Origin: Rotaria macrura
Taxonomy: Eukaryota; Rotifera; Eurotatoria; Philodinida; Philodinidae
DNA length: 64,000 bases
Direction: 5' to 3'
Assembly: GCA_900239685.1 (NCBI GenBank)
Contig: OENT01000770.1
Span: 1 to 64,000 of the forward strand
Positions within the stretch are counted from its first letter, which is position 1; the number at the start of each line of letters is the position of its first letter. Shown here piece after piece: positions 1-10,949 of this stretch. The position numbers and the translations under genes were made by a program. The notes beneath the pieces were generated by a model. It was not told the origin of the DNA and ran no database searches. It was given only the letters and a program-made list of their open reading frames with translations.

Positions 1-97
1 ACCGTATTGATCCCGTTTGTTACCGTTAATACTGCGTTTTAACAACATTTTCCGTGCGTATTCGGATCGTAAACGATACCGTTTTGATCGACCTGGG
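1..97. mobile_element. Right end of a CCCAGGTCGA-family MITE (copy 1, truncated)
   Basis: The window opens inside a non-coding element that ends with TCGACCTGGG at 88-97, the same terminus as the complete copy at 1420-1727. The interior has the family's typical ACCGT, TCGTAAACGA and CGTATT words. Only the right part lies in the window, so length and target-site duplication cannot be judged. It has no coding capacity. Confidence 0.6.
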
Positions 98-921
98 TAT
101 AATTATTAATCTGTTGCGCTGTGGATTAAATTACGATAGATTCGTTGTTCCTCCATCGATGGCTGATTTTTCTTCTTAACACCAGTCAGAACAACCGAAA
201 TAATCTATGTCACTTGTTAAATTCGCTTAGCTCAATACATAGATAATGGAATACAACATTGATGATTAAATGTAAAGAATTGCCCGTTAAAACTTGCACG
301 AATATGAATTTAAGTAAAGCAATGATCTCATATTGACAACTTATCATTTCTCATTCTATGCTCATCTTAAACGTTATTCATCAGCACAAATTATAATACG
401 AGTACCAATTGTCGATAAGTGCATTCTATCGATTGCAACTGAATAAACAAATAACATTCACAGATTTTGTTAGACTATCTCACGAAAATTAATTTTTAGA
501 AAAACTGCGATTTCGCCGAAGCGCACCGCATTGTCATTCGGATAATCGCTTTTTTTTCCGAATATTCGTGCGGAAAATTTTACATATAAAATTTCGATAA
601 AGACGCTAATCCAGTAGTATCCCCATTGGTACGACAGAAACCGATGATTCATGATCCACTTTTCGACCTACCTCCTAGCAACATTCATTCTTGGTTCACC
701 TTAATGAGTATGATTTTAGCTCGATTTAGTAATGGATTAACGATGAATATTTTCATTTCATTCATTTAGTAATTGATTCTCTTGTTAGATGTAGTTATGT
801 CAAATTACAGAGGAATAATTCTTCTCAAATCAAAATATTTCAAATGCTTTTCTTCTAAACTTGATTATATTTGTTTTTTAGAGTATGAGTAGCTCTTCGC
901 AGCACCATCACCGATGTATTC
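98..921. other. Intergenic, no gene seen
   Basis: AT-rich sequence between two repeats. The longest frame (60 codons, minus strand, 470-652) has no family resemblance and no splice support. I see nothing else here. Confidence 0.5.
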
Positions 922-1850
922 ACGCGCATGAGTAATACAAATTGGCCGAAGTGAAACCAAATACCGAAGCGGCCGAAAAATCTGATTGGTCCTTTGTTAA
1001 TGCTGCACAACCAGTAACTCTTAATCTATACTTTATGGTTCATTTTCCAAAAAAGATGGAATAAATATTTTCTGCTGATTAATTGCAAAATCGATCGAGG
1101 CGAAAAATTCTGAATCTTTGAAGCATACTAAGTGTTCATTTTTATTAATATCAATTCTATTTCCCGAATTTTGAAATCAAATTTTCTGATCTATTCCTCA
1201 GTGAGAGGATAAGTCGATTCATCTAAAAGGAGATATTCGCCTATGTATTTCATCACGAATAACTATGGCCAGAGGATAAGTCGAGGCATCTAAAGCAAGA
1301 TATTTCCCTACTTATTGCGAGTTCATTTACACTACGATTTTACATAATTAATCTCAATATTATTTAGTTATTATCGTCATTGTTATTTAGCTCTATATAT
1401 TATTCTATCCACAAGACAACCCAGGTCGATGATTACGGACTCCATCAACGAGTGTTTACGACCGTATACGATGGCTTACACGACCGTATTTTGTCGTAAT
1501 ACATGGTTCAGTATTACGATCGTATTTCTCCGTGTCGTATACGAAGGTATACGGTCGTTTCCGATCGCAAACGATCTTAGTAATAGATCGTATTTTACCG
1601 TACACGATCCGGAGAAATACGGTCGTAATACTGAGCCATGTATTACGCTGAAATACGACAAAATATGGTCACGGCGGCCGTATTAAGACGTTTATGGTCG
1701 TTAACGATCGTGAGGATTCGACCTGGGAAGTGAAATACAGAAGCGCCATCTCCTACAATAAATATGCAGTTATACATATTTCATGAACGACCAATCAGAT
1801 TGTTCGGCCACTTCGGTTTCAATTTCGGCCATTTATTATTACTCCACGCG
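922..1850. mobile_element. Larger inverted-repeat element enclosing a nested MITE
   Basis: About 70 bp at 922-994 (CGCGCATGAGTAAT through GGCCGAAGTGAAACC to TCTGATTGGTCC) reappears as an imperfect reverse complement at about 1788-1850 (GACCAATCAGATTGTTCGGCC to ATTACTCCACGCG). Between the arms lie a direct repeat (AGAGGATAAGTCG, near 1204 and 1271, each followed by CATCTAAA) and the complete CCCAGGTCGA element at 1420-1727. This looks like a non-autonomous DNA transposon that later received a second insertion. Exact ends and target duplication were not resolved, and no transposase frame is present. Confidence 0.5.
1420..1727. mobile_element. Complete CCCAGGTCGA-family MITE (copy 2)
   Basis: A 308-bp element bounded by CCCAGGTCGA (1420-1429) and its exact reverse complement TCGACCTGGG (1718-1727). 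The interior is packed with ACGGTCGTA/TACGACCGT and CGTATAC words in both orientations, so it can fold extensively. The open frames across it on both strands are products of this repetitive composition, not genes. Related copies lie at 1-97 and 5340-5624. No clear target-site duplication is visible. Confidence 0.7.
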
Positions 1851-2207
1851 AATATGTACTCCTATCGATAATGAAACGGTAGCGCTCCTATCGTGAATTT
1901 GCGGTACAAATAGAATTCAATTTTGGAACTAAAAAATAAGACTGAATAACAGTAAATCATCAAAATATGCTTATGCTTTTAAAATAGACAAATCTCAACA
2001 TTTATTTAGAGAAAATGCCCTACCAAATGTCACTAGTTGCGCGAATTTTTCTATTGATTTGATACTGTATTGAGATTTGTCTTTATACGAACAAAAACTT
2101 GCTTCACACAAAGAAAGAAAAATATGGCATTATCTTTTGATCATAAACCATTGTTCTGCCAGGAATATTTATTCTTGATTTTTTGCTCAGACGAGAATGA
2201 GAAAAAA

Positions 2208-4058
2208 ATGTATAGATCGTCTAGGAAAATCGAACTGAATGAGCATGACATGAGCATTTCGAATAACAATCGTATCAATATACTTGATTTACCCAATGAA
2301 ATTTTACTCATAATTTTTAACAAATTACATATGGTCGATGTTCTCTATTCACTTGTCGATGTTAATCGACGGTTCGATCGATTAGTACTCAATCCACTTT
2401 ACATTCAAAATCTTGATATGACCTCGATGAAGATGAAATCAATATTTGATCCTATCTACTCAACAGATGATCAAGTTCTGGCGAGAATTTGTAAAAATGT
2501 CTTGCCTCGAATTCATCATCAAGTAACTGAACTCATTGTTGAACAATATTCAATGAAATCTGTTCTTCATACTATCAATTATCCTCAACTTCAGTCATTA
2601 TCGCTTATCAATTTTCAAGCAGGCGTACTTCTCAAATACCTAACAAGTAAATTGTTTGATTTTCTTCATTTGAATTAACAGAAAAGTAGTGAAAAAGTTT
2701 CGACATGAATTAATAGTTTTTTTTCTTCTGTCGATTTTGAACTAAAGGTGACAAAACTCTTCAGAAGCTATTTACTGAACAAATAAAATATCTAACAGTT
2801 GATATCAATGGCAAGACTATACTACTTCCTGGATCTCTTTCTACTGTGTTCACTTTGATTTTATCTTTATGTCAACGATTAATCAAATTAAATTTTGGTC
2901 AGTTCTATCATCGATCAGCGAAATGTGGTTTTGATTTATCATCAATCCAGTGGAAGTCTTCAACTTTAACTTCATTAAAAATTGGTGTGAAAACTTTCGA
3001 TGATTGTCTTCACCTACTTGATGGACGTCTCAATTGTTTATCAACATTGATTTTAAATGTAGAAAATATCCTATGTACATTAGGACCTACAGACAACATG
3101 GTTAGTATAAATGGTCAATTCATATGTTTCGAGAAAACAAAAACAGTCTAGTCGATAAATAAACGTTGTTTGTTTCATTTTTTAGAATAAACTTCCCATG
3201 TTGAAACACTTTTCATTGACTTCGATTCGACGAACACTTCATTACGATGATCTAATTGTTCCATTACTTCGACGTATGATAAATCTTGAAGAATTGACAT
3301 TATATCTGTCAATAATAAGAGTTAACTCGAATTATATTGATGGTATTCAATTACATGATGATATTCTTATTTACATGCCTCGATTAAATAAACTTACTTT
3401 CAGTATAGACTCAAATATAGTTAAAACTAATGCTGATATAGTTCTTTCATCGAATGAAGATATTCAACGCAGTTTCACTAGAAGGGAATATGGCGTAGTT
3501 GTTTCACTTGTTGAATTGTTCTCAAGAGAGAATGGAAGTAGAGTTCATATGTATTCACTTCCACATAAATTCAACAGTAGATGCCACATATATTCCTTTC
3601 CATATCAATTCGAACGGTTCTATTATTTAAATAATTCGTTTCAGGGTGGCATGTTTGATAAAGTTCGATGTTTGATGATGACTGATATTCGGCCTTTTGA
3701 ACATAATTTCTTCCAAGTTATCTCTCAGAGTTTTCCTCTGTTGAAACAATTGCATATATTTAATGATGAACAGCAGAAAGACAAGCAACAGTCGATGGCG
3801 TCTATCATATTTTCTCATCTTATTTTCCTTCAACTCGATGGCGCTCATGCAGATTATGCAGAACAATTTCTATTCAATAAACACTGTCACTTACCTTGTT
3901 TACTGGACCTTCACATCCGCTATGAATCCCTTCTACTGATCACCAATAATTTCACGAATGATGCAGCACGTCTCACTTGTGGTAGAGTGACCCATCTTTG
4001 TATAAGCGAGCCTTTTGTGCCTCCAAAACATTTTTACGAATATTTTCCTTCATTGTAA
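2208..4058 (+). CDS. F-box / leucine-rich-like protein, bdelloid-type
   Basis: Three exons: 2208-2646, 2748-3100 and 3186-4058, giving about 554 aa. Intron 1 (GTAAATT...CTAAAG, phase 1) and intron 2 (GTTAGT...TTTTAG, phase 0) keep the frame. An F-box of about 45 residues sits near the N-terminus (LDLPNEILLIIFNKL, then DVNRRFDRLVLNPLY). The rest is leucine-rich, in the style of F-box proteins that serve as substrate receptors of SCF ubiquitin ligases; that role is inferred from the family. The start is uncertain: ATG 2208 is used, but ATG 2124 and ATG 2250 are in frame, and TTTTTGCTCAG just upstream could be the end of a 5' UTR intron. The last codons overlap a possible donor (GTAAAT at 4053), so a short extra 3' exon cannot be excluded. 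Repeats crowd both sides of the gene. Confidence 0.8.
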
Positions 4059-4941
4059 ATATTTTTTTTTGTTTCAAACTTAGTGTCAGCTGTAAACGTA
4101 AATCGTAAAAGACTTGAATTACGATTATCACATTTATTAGATGATATTAGATGAAAGAAATTAAATATAACAAGAAAACTATCTAGTGTAATGTTTCGAG
4201 AAAAGCATTTTTGAATGGTATTGACCTATTACTTAAAAAAATAACAGTATTCATGGATAATATTTTATATCAATCAAATCAGAGTCCGATTTTGTCTCTT
4301 CTTGAACGGTATGTATTTCTACTTATATAGAAATACAAAGATTTGAAAAAAATCACAATTTCTTGATTTTAAATTATTTGAAAGAATTTTAGTCGAAATA
4401 CAGAATTGCAAAATAGCCATAGTATTTGAATTGGTGACAATTGAGAAGGATAATGATATTGGTCTAGAGAAAACATTTACTAAAATATGCATTCGCTAAA
4501 GTGGTTGGAAGTAAATCAATGAATTGTTATAAAAGCGGTGTACATTTTATGGTCAAATCAGTATGTCATCAATGACAAATAAACTCATGAAGACTGGTAA
4601 AACAAAATAATATGAAATTTGATCAGTCTGATCTTCTAGCTTTATTCGGCTTTTGTTTGTGTGCCAGTATTTTGTTGGCACTACTAGGGAACAGTAAGAA
4701 AGAACACACACTCAAGAAAATCTATTATAAAGTTGTCGACATTGTAATTTTATTTCAAGTTTTTGTCAATGCATTCAAGTAGAAACATTTAGAAAATTTC
4801 TATTTTATAAATAAATGAGTTCTTTCATAATATTCACAAATGCACGACAAAAGGGAAGCTCTGATTAACAAAATAATAATGAGAAAACTATATTGTCTCT
4901 GTTATCAACTTTGATATTATTGTATCTCATTTTGCTAATGA
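4059..4941. other. Intergenic, no gene seen
   Basis: Low-complexity AT-rich DNA between the F-box gene and the foldback element. No frame longer than 60 codons and no RNA gene signature was found. Confidence 0.5.
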
Positions 4942-5325
4942 CTACCCAAGCAGACAAGAATTAGGAAACACGCGTTTAAACGCATCAAACGAGAACCGCG
5001 ATTGCCACCCATTCACGCCCATTAATATAACGCAATAAACACGTTTCGTGTGTAAAATTTTCTCTTTTTTATTGTGAAAACGTCAAAAAGTTCAGAAATT
5101 GAGGGTTTACACGAGCTCTTATTCCAGACATATTCAGAACTTTAGAAACAATGCGTGTAAACCCTCAATTTCTGAACTTTTTGACGTTTTCACAATAAAA
5201 AAGAGAAAATTTTACACACGAAACGCGTTTATTGCGTTATATTAATGGGCGTGAATGGGTGGCAATCGCGGTTCTCGTTTGATGCATTTACACGCGTGTT
5301 TCCAAATTTTTGTCTGCTTGGGTAG
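4942..5325. mobile_element. Foldback MITE with 172-bp inverted arms
   Basis: The arms 4942-5113 and 5154-5325 are near-perfect reverse complements (only a handful of mismatches, no net indel) around a 40-bp spacer. The outer ends read CTACCCAAGCAGACAA and TTGTCTGCTTGGGTAG. If TA is the duplicated target, the element is CCCAAG...CTTGGG (4945-5322), as expected for Tc1/mariner-type MITEs. There is no coding sequence. It ends 15 bp from the next repeat at 5340. Confidence 0.8.
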
Positions 5326-5339
5326 AACTGGAACTAATA

Positions 5340-5624
5340 CCGAGGTCGAACAAGCGCGGTCGTAAACGACAGTATACGGAGAAATATGGCAAAATACATG
5401 GTCCAGTATTACGATCGTATATCTTCGTGTCGTACATGGGGAAATACGGAGAGTAAAACGATCGTTTATGGTACTCGTATACAAAATCCGTGAACGGCTT
5501 CCATTTTCCACCGTATTTCTCCGTATACGACACTGCAATATACGACCGCAATGCTGGACCATGTAAAATGCTCAAATACGATCGTGTGGGGAGCGTATAC
5601 GAAGTCAATGATTGTCGAACTGGG
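5340..5624. mobile_element. CCCAGGTCGA-family MITE (copy 3, diverged)
   Basis: A 285-bp relative of the element at 1420-1727. The ends are CCGAGGTCGA (5340-5349) and TCGAACTGGG (5615-5624), each slightly diverged from the family terminus. The interior shares the CGGTCGTAAACG, GTATTACGATCGTAT and CCGTATTTCTCCGTATACG words. The open frames of 60-106 codons on both strands here are repeat composition, not genes. Confidence 0.65.
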
Positions 5625-5737
5625 CTGTTGTATTGCCAATGCCTGTCAAATCATCATCCTATTGAGAAAATTTAGTAAAAGATATGTTTTATTTTCTTCA
5701 GAAATTATCATCTGTGACCTATTCACTACACAGGTGT

Positions 5738-6045
5738 ATGAATCCGTAACCGAATCCGATCGGATCCGATGAAATCCTATGGGAATCCGGGTTGTGGAAA
5801 CACTAACGGATCCGCCGGGAGAAACTTCTTTGCGTAAGGATTAGCATTTAGTCCCAATAGTAGAGGTCTGTTTGATCATACGATGAAAATCCCATCGGAT
5901 ACTGATAGTAGGATTCAATAAAATCCAACACTAAGGATCCGAATTTCGGATCGCAACTAGGAATCTGATGGAATTTCGTCGGATTAGAATGACTCTGGTA
6001 GAAACATGATCGGATCTAATTGTTGGAATTATCTTCCTGGGTAGA
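5738..6045 (-). mobile_element. GATCGGAT-rich dispersed repeat, copy A
   Basis: This stretch is full of GGATCCGAT and ATCCGATCGGAT words. Read on the minus strand, its middle part (about 5990 to 5890: CCGACGAAATTCCATC, then TTCGGATCCTTAGTGTTGG, then ATTTTAT..ATCCTACT) matches 61559-61640 on the plus strand. The two are therefore copies of one family in opposite orientation, 55 kb apart. It ends near CTTCCTGGGTAG (6030-6045). Boundaries are approximate and there is no coding capacity. Confidence 0.6.
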
Positions 6046-6600
6046 TTGTTCATCGTCTTCATCATTCACATACTTTGATTTTTGTTTTATCCATCGCCTC
6101 TTCTCGATTTTGTTTGTGATGTCGAAGAAACAAGATATTCTCTCGTCGATGGCAGACCTTTTTCTATCTCTTCATCATTGCAAGTTAGTTGTTCATCACA
6201 TGGGCTTTTTAATCATTCTTTTTCGTTAATGTATAACATCGACTCCTTATTATTAGATCGAGCCATATTTCTCGATAATTTTTCTTTCGTTCTCAGGATA
6301 ATTAACAACTAGATAGCGACAGAATTAAACTTTGAAATGCAGCGCGACATATAAATCTCGAGATTGAAAAGAAATTCATTTTTGAGACAAGATGAACAAT
6401 AAAGTTTTTGTAAAACTGTCTACTGCGCACAGATGTCAGAAACATTCTATGGGTTCGTATTCAAGACGTTACTGTAAGAGGAAACAACTGGACTTGCGAG
6501 TTCGAATGAAAGCAAATGGTTTGATAATTGAAAGCAACAATAACGCTCACCATTGACTCTTCGTTTCTCTATTTGTTACTGTGCACTTTCAGCAAAAAAG

Positions 6601-6723
6601 TCAGTTAAAAATTTCGAATTCAGAATTAGATGCTTGCTTTGTTAAATCGTTAATTGTTTCGGCTGTTGCTTTATTCTTTATGGCTTCACCAAGTGCACCT
6701 GCAGCAGCTTTCACTTTTCCAGG
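6601..6723 (-). CDS. Possible terminal exon of a small Ala/Lys-rich protein
   Basis: On the minus strand a pyrimidine/T-rich tract ending TTTTAGTAG is followed by a 40-codon frame starting PGKVKAAAGALGEAIKNKA and closing with TGA. The Gly-Lys-Val-Lys and Ala-Gly pattern is loosely like CsbD-type or stress-linked helical repeats, but this is only a resemblance. I could not find an upstream exon or start codon, so it may be an isolated exon, a remnant, or chance. Confidence 0.25.
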   Translation of the reverse strand, partial: PGKVKAAAGALGEAIKNKATAETINDLTKQASNSEFEIFN

Positions 6724-7155
6724 CTACTAAAATTTAAAAAAGGAAAATGTTGGCAGTGAATTCCGATTTTTTGAGATTACCCCATCTTTCACACTGAAAA
6801 CTGTTTTGAGAAAATTTGAGTAATCCATATTGATTTATTATGACGACTATGTAAAGCGAAATGGTATGTAAAACATTATTTCAGTCGAAGAAGAATAATC
6901 ACTCTTCTATGATGCTTAAATATAATTTTTGTATTTATTGTCCACGTTTCTCTCTCCCATATTTGTTTTCTTCATCCTAAGCGCACTTCGTATTTACATC
7001 TAAATAATGGAAAAGATAAAGAAAACATCAACACAAAATACACGAAGCAAGAATATCATCAAGAAAACAATCAAAAGAAAAATCACATTGAGATTTTTCT
7101 TTCGCTCGAATAAAACCTCTTTAATCGTATCAGAAAGATTGTTGCTAATTGTCGT

Positions 7156-7533
7156 CTAGTAGCGTATTCGTGATTTTCTACTATGCTTGATCTCATTTTC
7201 AGATCATGAGATCAAGATCAAACTTATGGGGGGTGATAGTGGACTCAAATGAAAAGCTTTTCTCAAAAACGTTTTGTGACCGCAGCTTTCAAAAAACAAA
7301 GATTTCTCCCTATGCCGGTCAAGAATCATGACATTTTTAATTCATGCTATACCTACTGCCAAATGACCGGGCATAGGAAAAAGTCGCTTTTTTCGCAAAT
7401 TCCGTTCGGAAAACGTTTTTGATAAAAGCTTTTCATTTGAGTACAATATAAACCGCATATAAAGTTTGATCTTGATCCCATACTGTAAAAGTGAAATGAA
7501 GTATACTAGAAAATCATGGATACGCCATTACTA
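7156..7533. mobile_element. Inverted-repeat element flanked by TCGTC
   Basis: The left part (TAGTAGCGTATTCGTGATTT to GATCAAGATCAAACTT, then ACTCAAATGAAAAGCTTTT) returns as an imperfect reverse complement on the right, ending ...CGCCATTACTA at 7533. Arms are roughly 130 bp. The element is bracketed by TCGTC on both sides (7151-7155 and 7534-7538), a good candidate 5-bp target duplication. A second internal hairpin (CTATGCCGGTCA / TGACCGGGCATAG) lies in the middle. No protein is encoded. Confidence 0.65.
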
Positions 7534-10522
7534 TCGTCGGAGACTGTAAAAAACCCAGTGCTTCTATTTTTTATCGGACATGAATCCGACTGCACAATTA
7601 TGAAAAATAATTAAGGACGGATACATGTTTAATAAGAATTCAATTAGAAATTGATACTGAAAAAGAACATTTTTTCATCTGACATAAGCGATTTATTAAT
7701 TACATGAATATTTTTAATTGTTTTAGCGACCAAAAAACAGGACGATGAGTAAATAATGAAAAAAGAAGCGACAACAAGAATTAGAATCGAATATGAAAAT
7801 AAAAACACAACTTATCGAAAATAAAACATTTTTATCTTCTTCGAATTGAATTTTGCTTTTGATTAAAATGAACCAATATTTAATGAAATTTACCCATAAT
7901 ACGACGATGAACAAAGCCTCTACCATATTGAAGTTGAAAAAGTATATTTTATTTTCTGTTGCTCAAAATGAGAGAAGTGTGTTTTTTACCCCAGATTATT
8001 TCTGTTTTTCACGATTAATAACTTGATGAATGGTACGATCACTACATTTTTTACATAATTATTCAAGATGTTGTTTCATTTTAATTAAAGGACACTTTGA
8101 AAATAGTGATGTTAAAAGATCAATGCGATAAAAGATCGATCGTTATTAATCAACTTCATTTCGTGTTGGTTTTTTAAACATTCCATTCAGTGGAAAACCT
8201 GAATAATCTAGATTCTAGAATACAATCTGTTGATATAAACCTAGTGCCATTGGCTGTTCTACGCTTCTATATGTGATCGACATTGCAACGACTGTGGTGT
8301 TTATTTTTGTTTTCTTTCGAACGAGAAAGACAACCCGAAATTCTTGTGTGCGGACAAATAATTTCTTATGCATAATGTCAAATACATGAATCGTTGATCA
8401 GCATTATGCCTTTATCAATAGATATAATTATAAGGATGAATAAACAAAACGAAGTATTTTAATTACTTAAATGTTACATTATAATGACGGAAAAAATCAT
8501 CAGTTTTAAAAGACGTCATTGCTTCATCTAAACTATCTTTGTTTTCAGCAGCTATAAAAATTAAATATCAAACAAAATCTAATGAAGCATATGCCTGTTA
8601 AATTCATGAATCGAGGATGCATCCCATATAGCTGCTCCTCGAATATTTGCTCTTCAACAATACCAAATACACATTTTATGAACTACAACAACAATGTAAA
8701 CATTTGTTTAACAACGAGGTGAAGTGTAGTAATAGAATAATTAATAATTAGAGCAAAACGTGGTGTAAACAAGCAGTGACTTCAAACGGTACTTCGAAGC
8801 TCCGGTAGTTAGAACGCTTTTTCGTCTATCCAGAAACCAGTGCAAGTCTTTGTTTCTGAAAACTGTGTTGTATTCATAGCTAACCTGACTCAGGTGCAGC
8901 GATGTCTAGTTAGTCCTTTCGCTAAGATTAGGGAAGATACCTTTCAAATAGTTGATGATGATGATCTATTTATATGACTACGAGCCATCCATAGGAAAAC
9001 ATTCTCTATAGTATTATCTCGCTTTGTCACACATTAAAATCCGATTCATCTTCTCTGAACTACTACGAATATTAGTAGATGATAAGGATGAATGTTTTTA
9101 ATCGAATGAGAAAAATAAATAAGATAGACTATTTGAACTGGAATCTGTATAAACATTGCCTCTATTTTTATAGACTACTGAATAATGTTTTCAATGTAAA
9201 TTGCAAATTTTGAATCCTACACAAAAGGAGAGAAAGGAATAATTACTATTGACATTTCATTTACATTGATCATATTAATTAAAAGCAAACATAGAGAGAA
9301 AATCAATAAAGTGATCTCGTTCAAACCTTCGTCTAAAACGAACGAAGATTTTATTTATTTTTCTGCGAGAATTTTCAATCTGAGCAATATGACGGATCAT
9401 TAATCAACTATCGTTAAGAGCAGAAACTCGACTAGTCAGCTCTAAGAAAGAGTAGCTACTTTCCAAAGAATAATATCAAGGCATGAAAGCCGCGATATCT
9501 TGTGAATAATTTACATATGAGGACATAATATCACAATTTCCTTGAATCAAGCCATTTCTATTTTGTGATCGTTGACGAATTTTTAAAAGTTGAGTGAGGA
9601 ATCCATCATCGATAAGATGTTTCGAAACGAATCCACCTCTTGTAACATTCGAAACATTGGGTTGCCATGCATTAAACGGGCATCTTTCACATCAACACTA
9701 CTAACTATACCAGAATAAATGCAAAGAAAACAATCAACAAAACAAAATAATAAGAAATGTCACTCAAATACTTGTTTCAATTTGGTCACAAAAATGATTC
9801 TCACTCTGTTTTCATTATCGATTCTCAAATGATTGAAAATATCGAAAATACAGATAGAATTAATACTTCTCTAGTTTAAAGTGTCATAGACGATAGTAAC
9901 TTATTACGTTGAAAAATCCAGAGCGGAAAACTTCAACAATTTCAAAATTTTAAAGAAAAACGTTTGTTTTGGAGATAAATATAATTAGTCAAATGTTCAA
10001 AGGCTGAAAATTAACAAAATGAGTTGACGATTGAACAAGAATTCTATCAGTATCGAAAATGATCATTCTCAGCGGAGAAACATATCTCGAGTGAAACATG
10101 CTTCGAAATAGAACACAAGCATATCGTTATTACAAACCTGATATCAACTGTTCGCAGGCACTACAGACGAACAACAAACTGCAAATCGCTGTTCCTGTAA
10201 AAACTCCATCGAGACACATAGAAGCTTGACTATTTTCTACAAAACTCATTCAAACGAGAACATCGAATAATGATGACTACCCAGGAAAGTTGCTTCGTGA
10301 TACTGTTGTTCTATCATTTTCTGTGGAGGAACAAGTAAAATCTTCAGAACTATTATAGTTGTCCGAGGTGTTCCAATCAGTAAAAATGTAACCATTAGAA
10401 ATTGGTGCTACTCTTGTAGAACAATCGATCATGTGAATGAAGAGAAGATATATTACACGAAGTTTTCACGAAGGATTATTTATGCTTACGTTACTGTCAA
10501 CAACAAAACTCGTGACAACATG
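7534..10522. other. Gene-poor DNA, no gene seen
   Basis: Three kilobases of AT-rich sequence with only short, unsupported frames (for example 67 codons, minus, 7723-7926, hydrophobic low-complexity). No splice-linked coding and no tRNA. Confidence 0.5.
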
Positions 10523-10949
10523 CACTAGTCGACGATCTTGACATCGTTCTTTCCAGCGTCTTGTAGATACATTCTTGTCTGGCGAGGCAAGAATCACATC
10601 GTCAGGCAAGATTCTTTTTTCTTTCTTGCCCAAGAATCTTGGATGATCTCAAAAGAATTGTGAATATCTTGGCTTTCTTGCCAGATTCCATATCTTCTTG
10701 AATATCCGATAAGATTCTTCTTTCCTTCCTTCAACNGTTGAAGGAAGGAAAGAAGAATCTTATCGGATATTCAAGAAGATATGGAATCTGGCAAGAAAGC
10801 CAAGATATTCACAATTCTTTTGAGATCATCCAAGATTCTTGGGCAAGAAAGAAAAAAGAATCTTGCCTGACGATGTGATTCTTGCCTCGCCAGACAAGAA
10901 TGTATCTACAAGACGCTGGAAAGAACGATGTCAAGATCGTCGACTAGTG
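10523..10949. repeat. Perfect 213-bp palindrome centred on a single N
   Basis: Bases 10523-10735 and 10737-10949 appear to be exact reverse complements, with the only N of the window at 10736 as the axis. Arms run from CACTAGTCGACGATC inward to CCTTCCTTCAAC. They carry repeated CAAGAATCTTG/CAAGAAAG words. Outside the arms the two flanks differ. It could be a foldback element whose loop was not sequenced, or a head-to-head assembly join. The 81-codon frame at 10839-11084 is a by-product. Confidence 0.85.

Noticed and set aside
1429-1686. 85-codon plus frame and overlapping minus frame
   Set aside because: They lie wholly inside the CCCAGGTCGA MITE; open frames on both strands come from its CGTA-rich composition.
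5242-5772. Several overlapping frames of 60-106 codons on both strands
   Set aside because: They overlap the foldback arm and MITE copy 3; the amino-acid patterns repeat those of the other MITE copies.
6082-6312. 76-codon frame (MFYPSPLLDFVCDVEE...)
   Set aside because: It overlaps another frame of similar length, with no family or splice support.
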